The position numbers and the translations under genes are program-made. The notes below the pieces were generated by a model. It was not told the DNA's origin and made no database searches. It worked only from the letters and a program-made list of their open reading frames with translations. Positions 9,105 through 16,033 of a stretch of 30,271 nt of DNA are shown here, piece by piece. Source of the DNA: an uncultured Flavobacteriales bacterium (GTDB lineage Bacteria > Bacteroidota > Bacteroidia > Palsa-965). Where the stretch lies: positions 1 through 30,271 of the forward strand of contig CALJIF010000067.1 of NCBI GenBank assembly GCA_937974275.1, written 5' to 3'. The first letter of the stretch is position 1. The number at the start of each line of letters is the position of its first letter.

Positions 9105-10888
9105 TAGCTGTTCATTGAGATTAAGAACTCTTCATTCGATTGAGAATTCTTAATACGATCACGCAGGAACTCCATAGCCTCATTCGAATTCATGTCAGCC
9201 AAGTGATTACGCAACACCCAGATGCGCTGCAGTACATCTTTCGGAATCAACAAGTCATCACGACGAGTTGAAGACGCCACCAGATCAATAGCAGGGAAGA
9301 TACGCTTGTTCGCAAGTTTACGATCCAACTGCAATTCCATGTTACCTGTTCCCTTAAATTCTTCAAAAATAACTTCGTCCATTTTAGAACCGGTATCAAT
9401 CAATGCAGTTGCGATAATAGTTAATGAACCACCGCCTTCAATTTTACGTGCTGCACCAAAGAATCGTTTTGGTTTATGCAAGGCGTTCGCATCAACACCA
9501 CCGGACAATACTTTACCTGAGGCAGGTTGAACCGTATTGTAAGCGCGAGCAAGACGCGTAATGGAATCCAATAATATCACCACATCGTGACCACATTCCA
9601 CCAGACGCTTTGCTTTTTCCAAAACGATGTTGGCAATTTTCACGTGACGTTCAGCAGGTTCGTCAAATGTAGAAGCAATAACTTCTGCACGAACACTACG
9701 CGCCATATCTGTTACTTCTTCAGGACGCTCATCTACCAGCAAAATCATCAAATACACTTCAGGATGATTGTCTGCAATAGCATTTGCTACCTCTTTCAGC
9801 AACATCGTTTTACCGGTTTTGGGTTGCGCAACAATAAGTCCGCGCTGACCTTTACCGATAGGAGTAAACATATCCATGATGCGCATGGACAATGGGGCTT
9901 TCAACGTTGCATTGCTGCCCGATAAATTGAATTTTTCTTTAGGAAAAAGTGGAGTCAAAAAGTCGAACGGAACACGATCGCGCACATACGCCGGATCACG
10001 ACCATTGATCTTATCAACTTTAACTAACGGGAAATATTTTTCACCTTCTTTAGGAGGACGGATGCTGCCGCGCACGGTATCACCTGTTTTCAATCCAAAC
10101 AATTTAATTTGTGATTGAGAAACATAAACATCATCCGGTGAATTCAAATAGTTGTAATCTGCAGAGCGCAGAAAACCATAACCGTCAGGCATAATTTCCA
10201 GCACACCTTCTGCAACCACCATGTTGTCGAAATTATACATCTCTTCATACTGTTGTTGCTGTTGCTGACGATGCTGGTTGTGGCGATTGAAGTCGCGTTG
10301 CTGATGTCCTTGTTGCTGCTGGCCCGGATTCTGGTTGGATGTATTTTGCTGAGTTGCCGGCGGATTATTGGTATTATCCGTTTTAGTAGGCGTGTTTTGC
10401 GCTTTTATAAATGCCGGTGCTTCCTGATATGCAGGAGGAACAGGTGGTGTTTGTTGTTGATTTTGCTGTTGACGGTGATGCCCTTGTTTTTGCTCAAACG
10501 GCTTACGTTGACGTTGCTCAAAATTCTTTTTCTCGTAAGGCTTATGTTGAGGTTCGCCGGTTTTAACTTCCTCTTTCGGAGTTTCTTCGGATGACTTCAC
10601 TTCAGGTGTTTCGGTCTTTTCAACGGAGACAAATCGTGTATCTTCCGTCTGCTTCACATTCGGTTCGACCGATTCTTCTGCACGTTTTTTAGGAGCTCTT
10701 TTCTTTTGGTCACCTTCTGTTGATGAAGGTGTAGGATTAGTACCTGCTGTATTTATTGCTTGTTGATCCAGAATTTTATAAACCAATTCTTGCTTCTTAA
10801 GTGTTTCTGTTTTCTGGATGTTTAATTGCTTAGCGATCTCACGAAGTTCGCCCACCAGCTTACTGTTGAGCTCAATAATGTCGTACAT
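9104..10888 (-). CDS. rho: Transcription termination factor Rho
   Basis: Hexameric RNA helicase that ends transcription at Rho-dependent sites. It has 594 residues against about 420 in E. coli. Domains are Rho_N at about 1-44, a low-complexity insert at about 45-216, the RNA-binding OB fold at about 220-298 (VLEIMPDGYGFLRS, SPDDVYVS) and a RecA-like ATPase to the end. Walker A is at 354-361 (AQPKTGKT), Walker B is VVILLDS near 436-442, and the arginine-rich LARAYNTV and the R-loop SGKVLSGGVDANAL are intact. The C-terminal two thirds closely follow the E. coli protein. The start is the ATG at 10888. The DUF4199 gene follows with a one-base overlap, and the DUF4293 gene diverges upstream. Confidence 0.98.
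   Translation of the reverse strand: MYDIIELNSKLVGELREIAKQLNIQKTETLKKQELVYKILDQQAINTAGTNPTPSSTEGDQKKRAPKKRAEESVEPNVKQTEDTRFVSVEKTETPEVKSSEETPKEEVKTGEPQHKPYEKKNFEQRQRKPFEQKQGHHRQQQNQQQTPPVPPAYQEAPAFIKAQNTPTKTDNTNNPPATQQNTSNQNPGQQQQGHQQRDFNRHNQHRQQQQQQYEEMYNFDNMVVAEGVLEIMPDGYGFLRSADYNYLNSPDDVYVSQSQIKLFGLKTGDTVRGSIRPPKEGEKYFPLVKVDKINGRDPAYVRDRVPFDFLTPLFPKEKFNLSGSNATLKAPLSMRIMDMFTPIGKGQRGLIVAQPKTGKTMLLKEVANAIADNHPEVYLMILLVDERPEEVTDMARSVRAEVIASTFDEPAERHVKIANIVLEKAKRLVECGHDVVILLDSITRLARAYNTVQPASGKVLSGGVDANALHKPKRFFGAARKIEGGGSLTIIATALIDTGSKMDEVIFEEFKGTGNMELQLDRKLANKRIFPAIDLVASSTRRDDLLIPKDVLQRIWVLRNHLADMNSNEAMEFLRDRIKNSQSNEEFLISMNS
10241..10756 (-). other. Disordered Q/N/P/K-rich insert of Rho
   Basis: Codons 45-216 of rho encode a region with almost no hydrophobic residues. 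It starts with a charged Lys/Glu/Thr part (about 60-125) and continues into a Gln, Asn, Pro and His-rich part with runs such as RQQQNQQQ and HRQQQQQQQ. This is an intrinsically disordered region by composition. Bacteroidota Rho proteins are known to carry such inserts, and in Bacteroides thetaiotaomicron the insert has been reported to drive phase separation. Confidence 0.85.
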
Positions 10889-11028
10889 GTGTAAATAATT
10901 AGTGTTTAAGTCTTTGAATTAAAGTAGTTATGACTGAAGCATAACAGAGAAGAGAATGAATAAAATGATAATTGGATTTATCTGCCGGAACTTGCGATTA
11001 TTCGTATCGCATGTGGAAGAATACAGTG

Positions 11029-11055
11029 CAATATTACGAACTTTTTTTGTTCCAA
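11029..11055 (-). promoter_or_regulatory. Candidate rho promoter
   Basis: On the minus strand TTG (11055-11053) precedes TAATATTG (11036-11029) by 16 nt. The second box has one mismatch to TAnnTTTG. If real, rho would have an untranslated leader of about 130 nt, which would leave room for autoregulation. No closer box to the start was found. Confidence 0.3.
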
Positions 11056-11101
11056 CACGAGCATGAAAAATTTAATTTTCCACGTTTTAGACATCAAATT
11101 C

Positions 11102-11109
11102 TAAATTTG
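11102..11109 (+). promoter_or_regulatory. Promoter -7 box of the DUF4293 gene
   Basis: TAAATTTG matches the Bacteroidota -7 consensus TAnnTTTG exactly and lies 18 nt before the ATG at 11128. The -33 element is weak (TTTTC at 11076-11080). The predicted leader is only about 10-15 nt. Confidence 0.5.
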
Positions 11110-11127
11110 TAAAAATTCTTAAATCTT

Positions 11128-11544
11128 ATGTTTCAACGCATTCAATCCGTTTTCTTACTGCTTACTGATCTGTTATTCGTGTTGTTGTTTTTTGTGCCCT
11201 TTGGAACTGTTGGCGTTGCAGCAGCAGCCACACCGGTAGAGGCGCTAGATTTAATTTGGCCGTTGGTAGCGCAGTTTGTGGTTAGTTCGATAGCAGTAAT
11301 TGCAGCTTTTAACTTCAAGAACCGAAAGTTTCAGATGCGCTTATGTTTAATTGGCGCCACGGTGAGTATTATGTATCTCGCATTTGTGTACACCCTGATT
11401 AATTTTGTAATGGGAGAAACGATGTCTTTTTCTCCCGGCATCGGTGCTCATTTCAGCGCAATTAATCCCGCACTTTTTGTGCTCGCGTACTATTTCATTA
11501 AACGCGATGAAGAAATGGTCCGTTCCGCAGACCGACTTCGTTAA
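11128..11544 (+). CDS. DUF4293 family membrane protein
   Basis: Membrane protein of 138 residues with four hydrophobic helices (about 8-28, 44-64, 70-94 and 108-124). The N-terminus MFQRIQSVFLLL is characteristic of DUF4293, a Bacteroidota-specific family of unknown function. The C-terminus is short and charged (IKRDEEMVRSADRLR), probably cytoplasmic. The gene diverges from rho, an arrangement I recall as common for this family. Its stop overlaps the stop region of the convergent phosphoesterase gene by 4 bp. Confidence 0.87.
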   Translation: MFQRIQSVFLLLTDLLFVLLFFVPFGTVGVAAAATPVEALDLIWPLVAQFVVSSIAVIAAFNFKNRKFQMRLCLIGATVSIMYLAFVYTLINFVMGETMSFSPGIGAHFSAINPALFVLAYYFIKRDEEMVRSADRLR

Positions 11545-12047
11545 GTTTTTACCGTCCGAGGGCCTAGTTCAATGACCGCCAGATTTTGCGGTTTTCCGGC
11601 GTTGATTTCTAAACTAATCATGGTTCTCATTTTGTGAAAGCCATGTTTCCCGCATGCACCGGGGTTAATATGTAAATGTGATTCTTGCTTGACGTGTTGC
11701 ACGAGCAATATGTGCGAATGTCCACAAATAACAATTTGAGGTCGAACTTCACGGATTATATTTTGCATTCGTGCTACATATGAATTCGGTCTACCGATTA
11801 TGTGGCTGATTAAAATTTTGCAGCCTTCTAATTCAAATAAATTAATTACAGGAAAGCGAGAACGAATTTGTTGTCCGTCAATATTTCCAAATACTCCGCG
11901 AACCTGTGTTACTTGCTCGAGTTGATTGATAACCGATTCATCGCCAACATCACCGGCATGCCAAACTTCATCAGCTGCTGCAGCATAGTGCAAAATGCGT
12001 TCATCCATGTAACCGTGGGTGTCCGAAAGGATCAGCACTTTTTTCAT
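11541..12047 (-). CDS. YfcE/MJ0936-type metallophosphoesterase
   Basis: Small calcineurin-like phosphoesterase of 168 residues. Metal-binding motifs appear in order: SDTHG (Asp9, His11), HAGDVGD, GNID, and CGHSH with the later HINPGACG. This is the complete signature of the YfcE/MJ0936 family, whose members hydrolyse phosphodiesters, often tested with artificial substrates, so the natural substrate is unknown. The start is the ATG at 12047. A GTG further upstream (12080) would start inside the terminator hairpin of the preceding gene and is unlikely. No secretion signal is present. Confidence 0.9.
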   Translation of the reverse strand: MKKVLILSDTHGYMDERILHYAAAADEVWHAGDVGDESVINQLEQVTQVRGVFGNIDGQQIRSRFPVINLFELEGCKILISHIIGRPNSYVARMQNIIREVRPQIVICGHSHILLVQHVKQESHLHINPGACGKHGFHKMRTMISLEINAGKPQNLAVIELGPRTVKT

Positions 12048-12063
12048 TCGGTTGAAAGTAACT

Positions 12064-12093
12064 AAAAAAGCCGTGAACACTGTCCACGGCTTT
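12064..12093 (-). terminator. Rho-independent terminator after the large SprB-repeat gene
   Basis: A perfect 9-bp stem (12067-12075 with 12085-12093, AAAGCCGTG/CACGGCTTT) around a 9-nt loop is followed on the minus strand by a run of six T. It lies 20 bp past the stop codon at 12113. Confidence 0.85.
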
Positions 12094-12112
12094 CTTAATA
12101 ATATACTTACTA

Positions 12113-15100
12113 TTATCTGATTATCGAAACGTGTCCGATTAGGTTGTGTTTTTTACCCATAATGTCTGTTGCTTTTATCTTCCAGACATAAGTGTCGATC
12201 TGACAAATTTGTCCGCCACCGCCCTGAACAGTTCCATCCCACGCTTTAGCCATATCATCCGTGTAGAAAATCATATTGCCCCAACGGTCAAAAATCCATA
12301 ATTCATATTTCGTTGGATCAATACCAATGCTCTTTGGAATGAAGTTGTCGTTTGTTCCGTCTCCATTTGGAGTAAACGCGTTCGGAACGTAGATGGAAAC
12401 ATCCGGATCAATACAGATGATTTGTGATGCAGTATCTGTGCAACCGTTAGGAGTTGAAACTTCAAGTATCACGTTATAGCAAGTCGGAGTTTCATAGGTG
12501 AACACCGGATTTTGTTGCGTTGATGAAGCATTGCTCAAATCACCAAAACTCCAATTCCAAACAGTTGCACCTATTGACATATCCGTGAAGTAAATCGTCG
12601 GATTTAATTCAGTTGTTGGTTGCGGTGTTGCACTAAATGCAGCTACAGGATTAGCGAATACGTTGATGTAATTCGACATGATAATCGTGTTGGTGCATCC
12701 CTGAGCCGTAGTTACCGTTAGGGTCACATTATACAATCCTGCAACGAGGTAGCAATGATTCGGATTTTGTGAAGTTGAAGTATTACCGTCTCCAAAATCC
12801 CATGTCCATGAATTGATTACACCCGGAGGCGCAATTGTTGATGCATCAGTGAAATTTACGCAGAGTGGAGCACAACCCGATTGAATATCTGAAGAAACTC
12901 CCGCAACAGGATTTTCGATGATGCTCAATGTTGTTGTTGCGGAATCAACGCAACCGTTTGCATCGGCAACTACCACAGTATACGTAGTAGTGGTTGGAGC
13001 AATAACGGTTTGTGTAGTACCGATCAGATTACCCGGCATCCATACCGTATTGTAGGTTGGTGTTCCGCCGTTAACTGTTGCAGTTAAAGTTGCAGATGTT
13101 CCTACACAAACGCTCGAAGGCGCAACAGCAGCACTCACTGTTAATTGCGTCGGTTGGTTAACAGTTATGGTTACTGAAGAAATACATCCGGCGGAATCCG
13201 TAACTGTAACCTGATAAACGCCGGCTGTTAAACCGGTTGCTGTATTTGATGTACTTACGTTGGGTACCCAAACAAAAGTGTAAGGTAATGTTCCGCCTTG
13301 AGCATTAACTGTTGCCGTTCCGTCACTGCCCCCAAAACATGAAACATCGGTAATGGTTCCTGCTGTAGCGGTTACACCGGGGATGTTACCCACAACGGCA
13401 GTTAATGTATCGCTGCATCCTATAGAGTCAGTAACAATTACGCTATATGTACCCGGCACTACGTTATTTAAATTTTGTCCTGCTACGTTGCCCGGAATCC
13501 AGTTGTATGTTAATGTTCCGGTCCCTCCGGTAGCTGTTGCTGCTGCTGAACCATTTGGTTGGTTGCAGAATGCATCAACAGTTGTTGTTTGAATAATAAT
13601 TTGTGCAGGTTCCGTGATTGTTACCGTGATAGAGGTAGTACAGCCATTCACATCAGTGATGTTGCAAGTATGTTGTCCGGGGCCCATACCTGTTTCGGTT
13701 GCCGCTGTTCCACCTGTGGACCATGCATACGTGTATGGCGGTGTTCCTCCCGATACTGTTGCAGTTCCGGTTCCATTGGATGCGCCAAAACAAGTGACAT
13801 CAGTGGATGCTGCAGTTGCAGTCAGTTGCGGCGGTTCTGTAATGGTCACTGTCACAGTTGTTATACATCCATTAGCATCCGTAATATCGCAAGTATATGT
13901 ACCTGCGACTAACGAACCTTCAGTTGCACCGGTTCCGCCGCTTGACCACGCATAAGTATAAGGCGCAGTTCCGCCGGTAGCACTAACTGTTGCACTACCT
14001 GTGTTGCCGCCGAAACATAAAACATCTACCTGAGTTGTGGTCGCTGTGAGTTGTGGTGGTTCGTTGATGGTAACCACTGCTGTATCCGTACAACCGGAAG
14101 CGTCTGTGACAATAACTGTATAAGTACCGGCCGTTAAGTTGCCTGCGAGTGTATCCGTATCGCCGTTCGACCAACTATAAGTTACAGGATTTGTACCGCC
14201 CGAAGAACTTACTGCTGCAGATCCTGTATTTCCACCGAAACAGAGTACGTCTACAGTGCTAACAACGGTAACAGTTGGAGATGCTAAAGAATTGACGTTA
14301 CCTAATCCTATACCGGGACATCCGTTAGCATCTGTGACGTTAACAGAATACGCTCCGCCCATGAGGTTATTACAGTTAGCAGATGTACATCCACTCGGTG
14401 TCCACAAATACGTGTAAGGTCCTGTACCTCCCGTTACTATTGCACTTGCAGAACCATTTGGCAATCCGCAAGTGGACGGGTTAGTTGTAATCGTTACGTT
14501 GACAGCAGTCGGTTCAGTAATAGTCACTGTTCGCGTTCCTGTACAGTTATTGGCGTCTGTTACGGTAACCGTATAAGTACCGGCGCATAATCCTGTTGCT
14601 GTATTGGTTGTTGCAACTGTATTATTCGTTACTGCAGACGACCAAGCAAATGTGTATGGAGCTGTTCCTCCCGTAACAGTATTCGTGGATGTTCCATCAC
14701 AGACACCGTTGCAGGATGCATTAGTTTCCGAACCTGATAATGTTAAGCCGCCACCTGTACTTGTAATTGTAATTACAGCAGTAGATGTGTTACACAACGT
14801 AGCGTCTGTTACAGTTACTGTATATGTTCCGGGGCATAGACCTGTTGCGGTTGCTGCGTTACCACCGCTTGGAGCCCATGAGTATGTGTACGGAGCAGAT
14901 CCTCCGGTAACGTTGGAAACTGTTGCAGTGCCATTACAATTAGAGCAAGTGGCATTGGTTGATGTCGTCGTTAATGTTAACCCCACAGCTAAAGGACAAG
15001 TCATACATGTAGTACTTCTCCAATATGCAGCAGCTACACATAAATTAAAACAGTCACCGCCTGTATTGACATTGAAGTTACAAGTTCCTTGTCCGTTATT

Positions 15101-15940
15101 AAATGTTGTATTCACCTGAACATAGTTCCACCAGTTCCAACTCAGTGGAGCAGGAGTGCCGTTAGCAGACCATGAACCCGGGTTAAATTGAATATCACCT
15201 ACACAGAAAAATGCAGAACCATTTGTTGTTGGTCCGCACACAGCAGGGTTGATTGGCATGTTATAGTTGGCTACACCACCATTAATTACAATAGCACCAT
15301 CAGCAATAACAATACGACCTTGCCAAGTTTGACTGGGGACGCTGTAAATAACCAGTAATGTTGCGCCATCCATGTCGTTGCCTGCTGTAGGCGGATTCGT
15401 TAATATTCCACTAATGTTATATACGCCGTTTCCATTAACCGCAGTTGTAACATCTGCGCGGTATGTATACGAACCGGAGTAACCCCAGCATTTATCAGGG
15501 CCTTGTCCGACAATGGCCATCGGGAAAGCGAATGTTCCTGCAGGTCCATTGATTGTCGCCGTTTGCGCCATTCCGTTTCCGGATCCTTCAGCCCACAAAT
15601 AAGCGCGTTCAATTACGGCACAAGCAGGAATACCGGAAATGGCAAATGGAGCAGGTTGCAATACACCGTTCAAGGAACCACGACGTCCTAAACGCTGCGA
15701 AGCTGAAGCGTAGTTTAATCCGCAACGCATTTGATCGTATATAACACCTAACGTACCGTTACCGTTTTGCGGTGACTGGTTGCCGGGTCCGATAGCTTGA
15801 GTTGTGGCAGCAGGATAGCCGCAAGCGCCGGGAACACCGGGACAAGCCGTATCTCCGGGAAGTGCAGCAACTTGAGCAAATGCAAGTGTACTCCAAAGGA
15901 ATACGAACAGCAATGAGAATGCGCGTAAACGTGGTGCCAT
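12113..15940 (-). CDS. Large secreted SprB-repeat/PKD protein, T9SS type B cargo
   Basis: Probable cell-surface or released protein of 1275 residues. The signal peptide covers about residues 1-22 (LLFVFLWSTLAFAQ). An N-terminal domain at about 70-310 contains RAYLW, DKCWGY, YRADVTTAV, MDGATLLVIY and GGDCFNL and resembles DUF3344-type beta-sandwich domains. About eight SprB-type repeats follow at 317-930, each near 75 residues with GG-x-x-PYTYxW, GTYTVxVTDxxGC and TITEP. Then come an Ig-like module (931-1008), two PKD modules (1009-1178, WTWDFGDG and WNWSFGD) and the gliding-motility-type C-terminal domain (1180-1275, VPNAFTPNGDGTNDNF, FDRWGNMIF). The type B domain marks export by T9SS. Adhesion or gliding is a guess from SprB. 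It lies downstream of a shorter paralogue. Confidence 0.9.
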   Translation of the reverse strand: MAPRLRAFSLLFVFLWSTLAFAQVAALPGDTACPGVPGACGYPAATTQAIGPGNQSPQNGNGTLGVIYDQMRCGLNYASASQRLGRRGSLNGVLQPAPFAISGIPACAVIERAYLWAEGSGNGMAQTATINGPAGTFAFPMAIVGQGPDKCWGYSGSYTYRADVTTAVNGNGVYNISGILTNPPTAGNDMDGATLLVIYSVPSQTWQGRIVIADGAIVINGGVANYNMPINPAVCGPTTNGSAFFCVGDIQFNPGSWSANGTPAPLSWNWWNYVQVNTTFNNGQGTCNFNVNTGGDCFNLCVAAAYWRSTTCMTCPLAVGLTLTTTSTNATCSNCNGTATVSNVTGGSAPYTYSWAPSGGNAATATGLCPGTYTVTVTDATLCNTSTAVITITSTGGGLTLSGSETNASCNGVCDGTSTNTVTGGTAPYTFAWSSAVTNNTVATTNTATGLCAGTYTVTVTDANNCTGTRTVTITEPTAVNVTITTNPSTCGLPNGSASAIVTGGTGPYTYLWTPSGCTSANCNNLMGGAYSVNVTDANGCPGIGLGNVNSLASPTVTVVSTVDVLCFGGNTGSAAVSSSGGTNPVTYSWSNGDTDTLAGNLTAGTYTVIVTDASGCTDTAVVTINEPPQLTATTTQVDVLCFGGNTGSATVSATGGTAPYTYAWSSGGTGATEGSLVAGTYTCDITDANGCITTVTVTITEPPQLTATAASTDVTCFGASNGTGTATVSGGTPPYTYAWSTGGTAATETGMGPGQHTCNITDVNGCTTSITVTITEPAQIIIQTTTVDAFCNQPNGSAAATATGGTGTLTYNWIPGNVAGQNLNNVVPGTYSVIVTDSIGCSDTLTAVVGNIPGVTATAGTITDVSCFGGSDGTATVNAQGGTLPYTFVWVPNVSTSNTATGLTAGVYQVTVTDSAGCISSVTITVNQPTQLTVSAAVAPSSVCVGTSATLTATVNGGTPTYNTVWMPGNLIGTTQTVIAPTTTTYTVVVADANGCVDSATTTLSIIENPVAGVSSDIQSGCAPLCVNFTDASTIAPPGVINSWTWDFGDGNTSTSQNPNHCYLVAGLYNVTLTVTTAQGCTNTIIMSNYINVFANPVAAFSATPQPTTELNPTIYFTDMSIGATVWNWSFGDLSNASSTQQNPVFTYETPTCYNVILEVSTPNGCTDTASQIICIDPDVSIYVPNAFTPNGDGTNDNFIPKSIGIDPTKYELWIFDRWGNMIFYTDDMAKAWDGTVQGGGGQICQIDTYVWKIKATDIMGKKHNLIGHVSIIR
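13151..14992 (-). repeat. Array of about eight SprB-type repeats
   Basis: Codons 317-930 of the large secreted protein hold about eight imperfect units of 70-85 residues. Shared marks are an early Cys in CFGGNxGSA-like segments, GGTxPYTYAW in the middle, and VTDxNGC at the end. Units four and five share the same DVLCFGGNTGSA string. At DNA level the units have diverged, so the array looks old rather than freshly amplified. Confidence 0.85.
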
Positions 15941-15979
15941 GAAAACGAGATTAAAGTGGTATTCAGTATTTTGCCTCGA

Positions 15980-15987
15980 CTAAGATA
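15980..15987 (-). promoter_or_regulatory. Candidate -7 box of the large SprB-repeat gene
   Basis: TATCTTAG on the minus strand differs from TAnnTTTG by one base. It lies about 40 nt before the ATG at 15940 and just past the terminator of the upstream paralogue, so a promoter is expected here. No clear -33 box was found. Confidence 0.35.
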
Positions 15988-16006
15988 ACACAATTTACGG
16001 GAAATA

Positions 16007-16032
16007 AAAATCCCCACCGAAGTGGGGATTTT
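16007..16032 (-). terminator. Strong hairpin terminator with UUCG loop after the shorter paralogue
   Basis: A perfect 11-bp stem (16007-16017 with 16022-16032) has a four-base loop that reads C(UUCG)G in the minus-strand RNA, the classic extra-stable tetraloop. A T-rich stretch (ATTTTTATTT) follows. The hairpin starts 1 bp after the stop codon at 16034. Confidence 0.9.
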
Positions 16033-16033
16033 A

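Noticed and set aside
13151..14992. Repeat array considered as CRISPR or DNA-level tandem repeat
   Set aside because: The units are in-frame protein repeats of about 225 bp with diverged DNA and no spacers.
14604..15119. 171-codon open frame opposite the SprB repeats, with others at 13353-13955
   Set aside because: Val/Pro-rich frames that mirror the Thr/Gly/Asn-rich repeat codons of the real gene; no domain and no start signal.
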